64,000 nt of DNA from an uncultured Lachnospiraceae bacterium (GCA_910589105.1 CAJUST010000009.1:1-64000), one strand, 5' to 3'; numbered from the stretch's first letter, positions 1 through 8,355 are shown. The notes: a model not told the origin generated them from the sequence alone. A program made the numbers and translations.

Positions 1-14
1 CCTGAAAAATTTAA

Positions 15-43
15 TAGCCACTCTGTATAAAGCAGAATGGCTA
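15..43. other. Stem-loop at window edge
   Basis: The arms TAGCCA-TCTG and CAGA-TGGCTA can pair around a short loop, with one mismatch. No T-run follows on either strand. It lies beyond the terminator at 63-99 and may belong to a gene outside the window. Confidence 0.35.
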
Positions 44-62
44 TGTATGGGTTTTAGGCAAT

Positions 63-99
63 AAAAAAAACGACTGATTCTCGTTTTGAAAATCAATCG
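63..99 (-). terminator. Rho-independent terminator of the accessory gene pair
   Basis: Read on the minus strand, CGATTGATT pairs with AATCAGTCG (one G-U pair) around an 11-base loop, followed directly by eight T. It lies 50 bases past the stop of the membrane-protein gene at 149-901 and should end transcription of that gene and of the GIY-YIG/helicase gene upstream. Confidence 0.8.
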
Positions 100-148
100 G
101 CTATGTACGTATAATTCTATCAATTTATTATTTCGCAGGTTGATAACT

Positions 149-901
149 CTATTTGCATCTTTTGGTATCCATCATTATAATCTCCCAGTAGTGTTTGCAA
201 TCGGCAATAAATCGGAAATTTCCAAATGTCAGTTTTGTTTTTTCATCTATTGCATATTCATCAAAAGAACCCATAAATACACCCATAATATATCGCAACA
301 CTTCAATAAGCTCATTTTCAATCTGTACTTTGTACCCCTCAGTATCAATCTTAATCGGTAACATATAGTCCCCATATAAGGTTACCTTTTTTTCCGTTTC
401 AAAGTGTTTATCAAAATATGAATGTGGAATCCCATATCCTAAAAGAATATCGTACAGTTCTGAATCATAAGGACTACTCCATTCTAATCTTACATTTAAA
501 GCAGAATCTTTTCCTACATTTGCAAATCTCATAAAACTTGTATTAAACGGATTAAACTCAACCTTATGATTGTCAATATGCTCTCCTCCAATAGCAGGCA
601 TATCCGCTTCAATGCTTTCCTCTAATATATAAATTCCTTGTCCTTTCTTATAATATCCATATAAAACTGTTCTCATTGGAATAATATAAGCCATTATATC
701 TTGTTTCAAAGATACCAACGTAAAATAAATAGCAATCAAAGTTGCTAATCCACCTAAAATACCTCCCAAAAAACTTCCTAAATATGACATCCAATTAGAA
801 TTACCAGAACATGTCCATGCAACTATGCCAAAACTTATCGTACATACTAAAACATAACCTATAATGAAATTTCTAAATATTCCGATTTGCTTTTTCCCCA
901 T
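149..901 (-). CDS. Two-helix membrane protein, unknown function
   Basis: I do not recognise a named family in these 250 residues. Two hydrophobic segments lie near the N-terminus (about residues 8-28 and 38-62). The second is glycine-rich (LGSFLGGILGGLATLIAIYF), and a roughly 185-residue soluble domain follows. A short N-terminal membrane hairpin before a cytoplasmic domain is common in proteins of mobile elements and defence islands, but nothing here proves such a role. The start at 901 is set by GGAGG about 8 bases upstream; an in-frame start 15 bases earlier lacks a site. It follows the GIY-YIG/helicase gene by less than 90 bases on the same strand, has a terminator behind it, and is more AT-rich than the core genes. 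Confidence 0.7.
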   Translation of the reverse strand: MGKKQIGIFRNFIIGYVLVCTISFGIVAWTCSGNSNWMSYLGSFLGGILGGLATLIAIYFTLVSLKQDIMAYIIPMRTVLYGYYKKGQGIYILEESIEADMPAIGGEHIDNHKVEFNPFNTSFMRFANVGKDSALNVRLEWSSPYDSELYDILLGYGIPHSYFDKHFETEKKVTLYGDYMLPIKIDTEGYKVQIENELIEVLRYIMGVFMGSFDEYAIDEKTKLTFGNFRFIADCKHYWEIIMMDTKRCK

Positions 902-989
902 AATTGGTTCCTCCAAACATCTTATCCCTATTCAGGGGCTTTTTTCATTTATTTTAATTCATTTTGATTTTCATCGGCAATATCCTTTT

Positions 990-2159
990 TCAATTTTCTA
1001 TATTTGCATATATCCCATTTAGGCAAATTTCCTTTGTAGTATAAAGTTGATTTAAAATATTTTTTACAGTAATTATCTCTATCATGTTCTTAGATTCAAT
1101 ATTTTGATTATATAAATCATCTCTATATAGTAGCTGTATATTATCAGGATATTGTTGCAAACTATCATATTCAAAATCCTCTAACATCGGTCTATGATCT
1201 GGTTTATTATTAACTTTTCTTGCAGCCATACGATATGTTCCAATAATAGGGATTTCACTTTGTACTGCTAATATTTTAATACTCTTAAGAATATAATCCA
1301 TTTTATCCCAAACATACTGACTTCTTTCAACTTCTTTTCTTTCAACCTCTATCATATGTAAATCATCTACTATTACCAAATCAGCATTACTCTCTTTTAT
1401 AGTTAAAAGAATTTTATCTAAGTTCCAATGATTTCCAGAAGTATTATAAAAGAAAAGAGAAGTATCTTTTTTTGCCGCGATACTTTCCAAACAACTATCC
1501 CAATCTTTATCACTCATCTTTCCTAAAAGTAACTCGTTTATTGGCACTTTACTATCTATGGATAAAATCCTCATAGATAAATCTTCCACGCTATCCTTTA
1601 AATTTATGAATAAAACACGCTTCCCTTTCTTTGTATTATAATTCGCAATATTTAATACATATGCAGTTTTACTACTGCCACTTACACCTGCAATTAAAGT
1701 AAAGCTCTGACGTGAAATCAGCATACCAGAATCCACATTAACAATGCCTGTCCTAATATCATGTTCCATCGGATTCCTTAAATTATTTAACATCACATCA
1801 TTAGCATTTATGATATTTCTTTTTTTCTTTTTCAACCATTCTAACTGTCCTTCATATTCCCATTGAAACTCTCTCCATTTGAATTCTGGCAATTGAACAT
1901 CAAAATATCCTTCGTCTTTAAACTGCGTATTATACTTCGGACGATTCTCGTTAATCAATATTGCTTCATATGCAACTTCTTCTGATTCATTAACTATTTC
2001 AACATATTCAACTTTCTCTGTTTCCAAATAGCATTGATTTGGTAAATGTGTGTTATCTGTAAAATGTTCTTTTAATATTCTACGTTCTATATCATTCGTC
2101 CTTCCAATATATATAATCTTTCCATCTATGTCCATAAATCTATATAAACAAAAACTCAT
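990..2159 (-). CDS. GIY-YIG nuclease / DnaB-type helicase fusion
   Basis: 389 residues. Residues 4-80 form a GIY-YIG endonuclease domain: CLYRF, then YIGRTND (17-23), Arg26/27 and the probable metal-binding Glu66 in EAILIN. Residues about 135-370 resemble the RecA-like C-terminal domain of DnaB replicative helicase. They carry a Walker A-like GVSGSSKT (158-165), in which the glycine before lysine is serine, Walker B LVIVDD (261-266) and a late motif ending LLYRDDLY. DnaB's N-terminal domain is absent. The start at 2159 is chosen because GAGGAGGT lies just upstream; an earlier in-frame start has no such site. The 3' end looks damaged: the -1 frame after an A6 run at 1060-1065 encodes a better helicase tail ending at 949. 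Role unknown; it may act on element DNA or in plasmid/phage-type replication. Confidence 0.75.
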   Translation of the reverse strand: MSFCLYRFMDIDGKIIYIGRTNDIERRILKEHFTDNTHLPNQCYLETEKVEYVEIVNESEEVAYEAILINENRPKYNTQFKDEGYFDVQLPEFKWREFQWEYEGQLEWLKKKKRNIINANDVMLNNLRNPMEHDIRTGIVNVDSGMLISRQSFTLIAGVSGSSKTAYVLNIANYNTKKGKRVLFINLKDSVEDLSMRILSIDSKVPINELLLGKMSDKDWDSCLESIAAKKDTSLFFYNTSGNHWNLDKILLTIKESNADLVIVDDLHMIEVERKEVERSQYVWDKMDYILKSIKILAVQSEIPIIGTYRMAARKVNNKPDHRPMLEDFEYDSLQQYPDNIQLLYRDDLYNQNIESKNMIEIITVKNILNQLYTTKEICLNGIYANIEN

Positions 2160-2430
2160 TTTGTACCTCCTCATACTATAGTTTTTCTCATCTATCATTA
2201 CCCTGTTATTTTATATTACTTAGTCCATTACACGAATCCAGGTCACAAACTCCACCCATCCGCCTCGTGTTATTTCGTCCATAATCCCCTATCTTGTCCA
2301 CAAAATACTCTACCGAGTATTCATTTTACCCTTCCTACATTATAAATTATTTCATATTTTTCATCAATCCATATTTTCCATATGATAACTTATAATAATT
2401 TAAGGGAAGATACACCATTTTACATTCAAA

Positions 2431-2456
2431 TTTGGAGGATAGCGCTATCCCCCAAA
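2431..2456. repeat. 26-bp near-perfect palindrome
   Basis: TTTGGAGGATAGC is followed directly by GCTATCCCCCAAA. The 13-base arms are inverted copies with one mismatch and no spacer. The arm sequence TTTGGGGGATA recurs at 2519, and its complement recurs between 2536 and 2566, which suggests a protein-binding site family rather than a simple hairpin. Confidence 0.65.
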
Positions 2457-2529
2457 AAGAAACACCAAGCAAACTTCTCCCCTTTTCCCAAAAGAACGAG
2501 TCAAACTTTCACACACCATTTGGGGGATA

Positions 2530-2563
2530 CCCTTTCCCCCAACTCTTCCCCCAAAAATCCCCC
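2530..2563 (-). other. G-quadruplex motif
   Basis: On the minus strand, G5, G5, G5 and G3 runs are separated by loops of 6, 7 and 3 bases. This meets the usual G3+N1-7 definition of an intramolecular quadruplex. The G-runs are the same ones that make up the TTTGGGGGA repeats. Confidence 0.6.
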
Positions 2564-2621
2564 AAATCGGCACTCAAAATACGGTAATTTACGATAAGTT
2601 ATGAACCTCTCCCAAGAACGC

Positions 2622-2665
2622 AAAAAACCCCTGAAAATGCCCATTTCATGGGATTTTCAGGGGTT
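2622..2665 (-). terminator. Terminator of rpsB-tsf
   Basis: Minus-strand ACCCCTGAAAAT pairs with ATTTTCAGGGGT around a loop that can itself pair (CCCAT/ATGGG), followed by six T. It lies 25 bases after the tsf stop and separates the core operon from the accessory region. Confidence 0.9.
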
Positions 2666-2689
2666 CGTGAATCAATTTCATTCAAAAGT

Positions 2690-3622
2690 TTACTGATTCA
2701 TCTGCGCCGCAACCTCCGCCGCAAAATCCTCATTCTTCTTCTCTAATCCTTCACCCGTCTCAAAACGAATGAATTTCTGAATTGAAACTGTCGTCCCTAC
2801 TTCTTTAGAAACAGCTTCTAAATACTTCCCTACGGTCTGTTTGCCGTCTTCTGCCTTTACATATACCTGATCTACCAGACAGATTTCTTTTAACTCTTTA
2901 TTCACACGGCCTTCAATCATTCCATTGATGACTTTTTCCGGTTTCTGGGATTCTTTCGGATCATTTTGGATCTGAGCTAAAAGAATTTCTTTTTCATGTG
3001 CAATATATTCTGCGCTTACTTCGCTTCTGTCAATATATTTTGGATTCAGCGCCGCTATCTGCATTGCAATATTTTTCATAGCATCTTTGACTGTGTCATT
3101 AACTGTTTCTGTCTTTGCGGCAACAATAACGCCAATGCGTCCGCCGCCATGGATATAATCTACGATACATCCGTTTTCAGCAGTCACTTTTTCGAATCTG
3201 CGAATCTTCAGGTTCTCGCCGATGACAGCAACCTGCTCTACTAAAACGTCTTTCACTGTTTTTGAAGAATCTTCTAACCAAGCTTCTTCCATAAATGCGT
3301 CCATATCCGCTGCGTTTGAAGCCAATGCCTGTTCTGCCACTTTTCCAACATATGTCTGGAATTTTTCGTTTTTTGCAACAAAATCCGTCTCAGAGTTTAC
3401 TTCAACGATTGCAGCCGTATTCTCTTTTACCGCAACTTTTACAATTCCTTCCGCTGCAATGCGGGAAGCTTTTTTCTCCGCTTTCGCCTGACCGTTTTTC
3501 CGCAGATATTCAACTGCTTCGTCCATATTTCCATTTGTTTCATTTAAAGCTTTTTTACAATCCATCATGCCTGCGCCGGATAATTCACGCAGTTCTTTTA
3601 CCATTGCCGCTGTTATAGCCAT
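2690..3622 (-). CDS. tsf: Elongation factor Ts
   Basis: 310 residues, typical for EF-Ts, the guanine-nucleotide exchange factor that recycles EF-Tu-GDP during translation. The N-terminal UBA-like segment contains the family signature LRELSGAGMMDCKKAL (about residues 11-26). The core follows with TDFVAKNEKF near residue 80. TTTGGAGG precedes the ATG. It is the second gene of the usual rpsB-tsf pair, 29 bases after rpsB, and is closed by a strong terminator. Nothing unusual. Confidence 0.97.
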   Translation of the reverse strand: MAITAAMVKELRELSGAGMMDCKKALNETNGNMDEAVEYLRKNGQAKAEKKASRIAAEGIVKVAVKENTAAIVEVNSETDFVAKNEKFQTYVGKVAEQALASNAADMDAFMEEAWLEDSSKTVKDVLVEQVAVIGENLKIRRFEKVTAENGCIVDYIHGGGRIGVIVAAKTETVNDTVKDAMKNIAMQIAALNPKYIDRSEVSAEYIAHEKEILLAQIQNDPKESQKPEKVINGMIEGRVNKELKEICLVDQVYVKAEDGKQTVGKYLEAVSKEVGTTVSIQKFIRFETGEGLEKKNEDFAAEVAAQMNQ

Positions 3623-3651
3623 TGTTTCTATCCTCCAAATCCTATGCTTGC

Positions 3652-4380
3652 TTATACTGCTTCTTCTACAGCTTCTTCTGTATGATCCACTTCAATCGTT
3701 CCCTGATTTGCTTCAATTACTGCATCCGCCATTTTTGACACAATTAATTTCACTGCGCGGATTGCATCGTCATTGCCCGGTATTACATAATCTAATTCTT
3801 CCGGATCGCAGTTTGTGTCTGCAATGCCAATCAATGGAATGCCAAGCGTATGCGCTTCCTGAATGCAAATCCTCTCTTTTTTCGGATCAACAACAAAAAT
3901 TGCATCCGGCAGACGTTTCATATCTTTAATCCCGCCGAGGTTCTTTTCTAATTTATCCCATTCTTTCTTAATCGCAATGACTTCTTTTTTCGGCAGCACA
4001 TCAAATGTCCCGTCTTCTGACATAGCCTCAATCTCTTTTAACCTTCCAATCCGGCTTTGGATTGTCTTAAAGTTTGTCAGCATTCCGCCAAGCCATCTCT
4101 CATTGACATAATACATTCCGCAGCGCTCCGCTTCTGCCTTAATTGCATCCTGAGCCTGCTTTTTCGTGCCGACAAAAAGGATCGATCCGCCTTCCGCTAC
4201 AATATCCGCAACTGCCCGGTAAGCCTCGTCCACTTTACCCACAGATTTCTGCAAATCAATGATATAGATGCCATTTCTCTCTGTGTAAATGTAAGGAGCC
4301 ATTTTCGGATTCCATCTTCTTGTCTGATGTCCAAAATGAACACCCGCTTCCAGTAACTGTTTCATTGTAATAACGCTCAT
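3652..4380 (-). CDS. rpsB: 30S ribosomal protein S2
   Basis: 242 residues of small-subunit protein S2, with the signature LLEAGVHFGHQTRRWNPKM near the N-terminus and FVVDPKKERICIQEA in the second half. S2 binds late in 30S assembly and helps hold S1. An open frame extends 81 bases further upstream, but GGAGG just before MSVITMKQ fixes the start at 4380. The predicted promoter at 4498-4526 leaves a leader of about 110 bases containing GCCG/CGGC and CATATG arms that could fold. S2 leaders often carry autoregulatory structures; here that is inference. Confidence 0.97.
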   Translation of the reverse strand: MSVITMKQLLEAGVHFGHQTRRWNPKMAPYIYTERNGIYIIDLQKSVGKVDEAYRAVADIVAEGGSILFVGTKKQAQDAIKAEAERCGMYYVNERWLGGMLTNFKTIQSRIGRLKEIEAMSEDGTFDVLPKKEVIAIKKEWDKLEKNLGGIKDMKRLPDAIFVVDPKKERICIQEAHTLGIPLIGIADTNCDPEELDYVIPGNDDAIRAVKLIVSKMADAVIEANQGTIEVDHTEEAVEEAV

Positions 4381-4497
4381 TTTCTTACCTCCATCTGGTT
4401 TTTCCCTCCATATGCTTCCTCTCCTGAAGCGCCGTCTCCGGCACCACTCCATCATCCGCATATGTGTTTATTCTTGGCTTTTTGCCATATCTTAAAT

Positions 4498-4526
4498 ACT
4501 ATACCATAATTTAGACAAATATGCAA
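4498..4526 (-). promoter_or_regulatory. Promoter of rpsB-tsf
   Basis: Minus-strand -35 TTGCAT and -10 TATAGT are separated by 17 bases. No other good pair lies between rpsB and the divergent DUF1292 gene on this strand. Confidence 0.65.
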
Positions 4527-4614
4527 GCGCAGAAATTTAGTTTTCAATAAAATTATGCGTTTGCTATGGACTAGGCGCGCCTTTATAAGTCATAGCCTGC
4601 AAAACGCATCCGCC

Positions 4615-4643
4615 TTGTATTTCCTTTTCTCCTATGCTATAAT
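4615..4643 (+). promoter_or_regulatory. Promoter of the DUF1292 gene
   Basis: -35 TTGTAT, 17-base spacer, -10 TATAAT preceded by TGC (extended -10). It ends 35 bases before the start codon. Confidence 0.7.
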
Positions 4644-4677
4644 TGCGCTATACTTGCATCAAAGAAAGGAGAATCCC

Positions 4678-4989
4678 ATGAACAACGAAACAAATCCAAT
4701 CCCGCCTGACGATGAAGATATCTGCGTGACGCTTGAGCTTGATGACGGCACACAGGCAGAATGTGAAATCCTTACTATTTTTGAAGCGGACGGCAGAGAC
4801 TACATCGCGCTTCTTCCTGTAGATGAAAACGGGGAAGAATTAGAAGAAGGCACAGTTTACATCTATCGGTACATAGAAAATGAAGAAGGCAGCCCTACCC
4901 TTGAAAACATTCTGGACGATGAGGAATTAGAAGCCGTCGAGACTCAGTTCAATGACCTCTTAGAAGAGATTGACGACGCGGAAGAATAG
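4678..4989 (+). CDS. DUF1292 family acidic protein
   Basis: 103 residues, very acidic. The DUF1292 pattern is visible: an N-terminal TLELDDGTQAECEIL strand pair, YIALLPVDENG in the middle and ENILDDEELEAVETQFNDL near the end. Function unknown; B. subtilis YrzB belongs to the same family, and a second copy lies at 23760-24017. AAAGGAG sits just upstream of ATG at 4678. The gene is convergent with the UvrD-type helicase and their 3' ends overlap by 46 bases, so the coding sequences share DNA and the two transcripts would be antisense there. Confidence 0.85.
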   Translation: MNNETNPIPPDDEDICVTLELDDGTQAECEILTIFEADGRDYIALLPVDENGEELEEGTVYIYRYIENEEGSPTLENILDDEELEAVETQFNDLLEEIDDAEE

Positions 4990-6830
4990 TTATGGCAGTC
5001 TTGCATGGTTAAACCCGCTTCCGCCATAAATCTGGAAACTTCCGCTTCTTTATTTTGAATCTTCTTGGAAGCATACAGATACAGGCTCTTTTTTGCGCGG
5101 GTGACAGCTACATAAAACATACGCCGTTCTTCCTCCATATCTGCCGGAAGGACGGCTTTTTTATATGGCGTAACGCCTTCGTTTACATCTATAATATGCA
5201 CGGTTTCAAACTCCAGCCCTTTTGCGCTGTGGAATGTCGCCAAAGTCACGGCGTCTTGTTTTTGCCTTTTGTCTGAAAAAACCTCCTCTAACTCCTTTTG
5301 ATAACGCAAAATGTGCGCCTGCCACTCCGAAAAATCCGCATATGGCTTACTGCTCTCCTGCAATTCTTCGATTACCTCAAACAAGCCGTCTTTGTCAATC
5401 CTACGGTAATCTGCGTATTCTTCCAAAAACCCATCGTATCCGATTGCTTTTCTTATATAATTAATTGCGGCAAACGGACGCATCGTTTTCAATGCCTGCA
5501 AATCGGCGTAAAGCGTTTCTATCCGTTCTTCTATCCAAGGCCGCTCTGAATAAAACGCCTGCCATGCTTGGAATGAAACCGTTTCTTCTCCTAAACTTTC
5601 CCGACTTAAATAGCGTTTCGGGCGATTCATAATCATGAAAAAATCCCTGCGCTGGCGGCTCCCTAGCGCCAGACGGAAATATGCGTATAAATCTTTCGCA
5701 ATCCAATGCCCATAAATGTTTGGCGCTTTATCTTTTGCAGTAAACGGAATGTTGTATTCCATGAACTGTTCCATTAAAAATCTCGCCTGCGTATTCGTCC
5801 GAAATAAAACCGCCGTACCGGAAAGAGGCGTATTGCCTGCGCGGATTCGCTCCACAATTTTCTTGTTTACTTCCCGCTGGTTTACGTGCAGTTCCGCCGT
5901 AATGCTGCGTTCCGTTGACCCTGCCGCAAAAATTTCCTTTGGGAAACGTTCTTTATTATAAGAAATCAATTTCCCCGCCATCTGCGTCACATCTTTTGGA
6001 CAGCGGTAGTTACAGGGTAATTGAACCGTTTTTACATTAGGATAATCCTTTGGGATATGCAGCATAATTTCAGGACGCGCGCCGCGGAAACGGTATATGG
6101 ACTGGTCGTCGTCTCCCACAAGAAACAGATTCTGCCTTGGCTCCGCAAGCATCCGTAAAATATCATACTGAATCTGATTCACGTCCTGAAATTCATCAAC
6201 AAGGATATAGGGATACTTTTTCTGCCACGCAGATAAAATATCTTTCCGTTCAGAAAACAATTCATATGTATACACAAGCATATCGTCAAAATCGAGTTTT
6301 CTATGCCGCTTTAAATGGCTTTGGTATTCGTTGAAAAGGTCGCAAAAAACTTCTTTCGCGCAATGAATGGGATAATAATGGGCAAGGCTTAGCCTGCTGT
6401 TTTTCACAGAACTGATTTCCGAAAGCAAATCCTGCGTAAATTCCGTTTCGTCGTCAAATTCCAGACGCATGGAATAAATCAGCTCCCGCATCAAATGCAT
6501 CCGTTCTTCTTCCCTTATAATATTAGAAGCTTCATAATGATACGCATGTTTTAATATCATAAAAAACACAGCGTGGAACGTCCCAAACGTCACCCGCGTC
6601 CCCATATCCTGAACGATTCGGCAAAACCGCTCTTTCATCTCGGCCGCCGCCGCTTTAGTAAATGTAATGACTAAAATATGGGAAGGATCAATTTTTGCAT
6701 GTTTGATTAAATATTCGATTCGTTTGGTAATGACAAACGTCTTGCCGGAACCGGGTCCGGCAAGCGTAAGCATTGGGCCGTTCAGATGTGAAACTGCCTG
6801 TTTCTGGGCAGCGCTTAGAGTTTGATTCAT
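4944..6830 (-). CDS. UvrD/Rep-family superfamily 1 DNA helicase
   Basis: 628 residues. Motif I is AGPGSGKT (about 24-31), motif II is LVDEFQDVNQIQYD, motif III is GDDDQSIYRFRGA, motif V is TFHSAKGLEFETV and motif VI is VAVTRAKKSLYLY. This is an ATP-dependent 3'-5' helicase of the PcrA/UvrD/Rep group, but about 100 residues shorter than PcrA and without a Tudor-like C-terminal domain. It may therefore be a secondary family member rather than PcrA. It starts 10 bases after gltX and probably shares its transcript. The 3' end overlaps the convergent DUF1292 gene. Confidence 0.9.
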   Translation of the reverse strand: MNQTLSAAQKQAVSHLNGPMLTLAGPGSGKTFVITKRIEYLIKHAKIDPSHILVITFTKAAAAEMKERFCRIVQDMGTRVTFGTFHAVFFMILKHAYHYEASNIIREEERMHLMRELIYSMRLEFDDETEFTQDLLSEISSVKNSRLSLAHYYPIHCAKEVFCDLFNEYQSHLKRHRKLDFDDMLVYTYELFSERKDILSAWQKKYPYILVDEFQDVNQIQYDILRMLAEPRQNLFLVGDDDQSIYRFRGARPEIMLHIPKDYPNVKTVQLPCNYRCPKDVTQMAGKLISYNKERFPKEIFAAGSTERSITAELHVNQREVNKKIVERIRAGNTPLSGTAVLFRTNTQARFLMEQFMEYNIPFTAKDKAPNIYGHWIAKDLYAYFRLALGSRQRRDFFMIMNRPKRYLSRESLGEETVSFQAWQAFYSERPWIEERIETLYADLQALKTMRPFAAINYIRKAIGYDGFLEEYADYRRIDKDGLFEVIEELQESSKPYADFSEWQAHILRYQKELEEVFSDKRQKQDAVTLATFHSAKGLEFETVHIIDVNEGVTPYKKAVLPADMEEERRMFYVAVTRAKKSLYLYASKKIQNKEAEVSRFMAEAGLTMQDCHNYSSASSISSKRSLN

Positions 6831-6840
6831 AGAAATTCCT

Positions 6841-8295
6841 TTAGTTTACGGATAGTTTTTCAATTCCAATTTTTATTCTTCTTAAAGATTCCTCTTTTCC
6901 TAAAATCTCCATCAGCTCCGTCGCCCCGCCCGGCGTCATCTGTTTGCCCGAAACCGCCGTCCTAAGCGGCCAAAGCGCGTATCCGTTTTTATATCCTTTT
7001 TCCTTGGCAAAACTTAAAATAGCCGCATAGAGTGTATCGTTACTGTAATCTTCCTGCGCCGTTAAAACCGGAAGCAGCTCCGTTAAAACCACGCGTGAGG
7101 ATTCAGCCGTGGTTTTCATCTTTTTGTGCGTATACATTGCAATGTCATATTCCGGAAGTTCTTCGAAAAAGTCAATATGCCCTGCAATATCCGGTAAAAT
7201 TTCAATTCTGGTCTGTACGAGCGCTGCAATTTTTTGCAAATCATACTCTTTCGTGACGGATTTTTTGATATAAGGCTCTGCAATCGCATAAAACGCCGCG
7301 GGTTCCATTGCCTTTAAATATTCTCCGTTCATCCATTTTAATTTTACCACATCAAATACGGCAGGGGATTTGCTCATGTGATGATAGTCAAACGCTTCCA
7401 CAAGCTCCTCTAACCGGAAAATTTCACGGTTTTCTGACGGGCTCCACCCTAACAGGGCGACAAAATTGACAACCGCTTCCGATAAAAATCCCTGTTCCAT
7501 TAAGTCCTCAAAGGAAGCATGCCCGCTTCTTTTGCTTAACTTTTGATGTTCTTCATTTGTAATCAGCGGACAGTGGACATAAACCGGAATCTCCCAGCCA
7601 AACGCTTCATAAAGCCTGTTATATTTTGGGGAAGAAGAAAGATATTCATTGCCCCGCACGACATGCGTTATGCCCATCAGATGGTCGTCAACGACATTTG
7701 CAAAATTATAAGTCGGATAGCCGTCGGATTTTATTAAAATCATATCGTCTAATTCCGCATTGTCGACTTCAATCCTGCCATAAATTTCATCTTCAAACAC
7801 AGTTACGCCTGTATTTGGATTGTTTTGACGGATTACATAAGGGATTTTAGCCGCCAGTTTTTCTTCAATTTCTTCTTTGCTTAAATTTAGGCAGTGTTTA
7901 TCATAAATATTGATCTCTTTGCCGGAAATCTTTTGTTTTAAACTTTCCAAACGCTCTTTGCCACAAAAACAATAGTAGGCTTTCCCTTGCGCAACAAGCT
8001 GTTTGGCATACTCTAAATAAATGCCTTTTTCCTGACGCTCACTTTGGACATAAGGCCCATATCCTCCGTCTTTGTCAGGCCCTTCGTCGTGGATTAAACC
8101 GGTTTGTTCCATCGTCCGGTAAATAATGTCTAACGCTTCCGCAACGTAACGCTCCTGATCGGTGTCCTCTATCCTTAAAATAAAATCCCCGCCCGCGTGT
8201 TTCGCAATCAGATAGGCATACAGCGCCGTCCTTAAATTGCCGATGTGCATACGCCCAGTCGGGCTTGGGGCAAATCTTGTCCGTACTCTTTCCAT
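6841..8295 (-). CDS. gltX: Glutamyl-tRNA synthetase
   Basis: 484 residues of a class I aminoacyl-tRNA synthetase charging tRNA-Glu (and possibly tRNA-Gln in clostridia using GatCAB). The HIGH-type motif is APSPTGRMHIGN near residue 10. The KMSKS-type motif is KLSKRSG near 240, and the Rossmann core contains FILRIEDTDQER. AAAGGA about 10 bases before MERVRTRF sets the start at 8295, eight codons inside the longest frame. No T-box specifier structure was seen in the 90-base upstream region, which holds a plain promoter. Confidence 0.95.
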   Translation of the reverse strand: MERVRTRFAPSPTGRMHIGNLRTALYAYLIAKHAGGDFILRIEDTDQERYVAEALDIIYRTMEQTGLIHDEGPDKDGGYGPYVQSERQEKGIYLEYAKQLVAQGKAYYCFCGKERLESLKQKISGKEINIYDKHCLNLSKEEIEEKLAAKIPYVIRQNNPNTGVTVFEDEIYGRIEVDNAELDDMILIKSDGYPTYNFANVVDDHLMGITHVVRGNEYLSSSPKYNRLYEAFGWEIPVYVHCPLITNEEHQKLSKRSGHASFEDLMEQGFLSEAVVNFVALLGWSPSENREIFRLEELVEAFDYHHMSKSPAVFDVVKLKWMNGEYLKAMEPAAFYAIAEPYIKKSVTKEYDLQKIAALVQTRIEILPDIAGHIDFFEELPEYDIAMYTHKKMKTTAESSRVVLTELLPVLTAQEDYSNDTLYAAILSFAKEKGYKNGYALWPLRTAVSGKQMTPGGATELMEILGKEESLRRIKIGIEKLSVN

Positions 8296-8326
8296 AATCT
8301 TTCGTTCCTTTCTTTTCACTTTTTAT

Positions 8327-8355
8327 AATCTAGCATAGAATAAATCTGTTGGCAA
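8327..8355 (-). promoter_or_regulatory. Promoter of gltX
   Basis: Minus-strand -35 TTGCCA and -10 TAGATT, 17-base spacer, with TATGC before the -10. About 25 bases separate it from the gltX start. Confidence 0.5.

Larger units (their letters stand above)
2385..2602. repeat. Non-coding block bounded by inverted repeats
   Basis: ATAACTTAT at 2385-2393 is matched in inverted orientation by ATAAGTTAT at 2594-2602. Similarity extends inward about nine more bases with three mismatches (TAATTTA versus TAAATTA). Between them are a palindrome (2431-2456), several TTTGGGGGA motifs in both orientations and a G-quadruplex motif. No target-site duplication is evident. The only long open frame inside has no ribosome site and a repeat-driven composition, so I treat the block as non-coding. 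It could be an operator or iteron array, a replication or transfer origin, or a small non-autonomous element. The rest of 2160-2384 holds nothing recognisable apart from TTGTCCACA near 2295, which resembles a DnaA box. Confidence 0.5.

Noticed and set aside
2382..2597. 71-codon plus-strand open frame in the repeat block
   Set aside because: No ribosome site, and the composition is dictated by CCCCCAAA repeats and a palindrome. It is more likely non-coding.
4381..4461. N-terminal extension of rpsB
   Set aside because: The extension lacks a ribosome site and does not match S2, whereas MSVITMKQ follows GGAGG.
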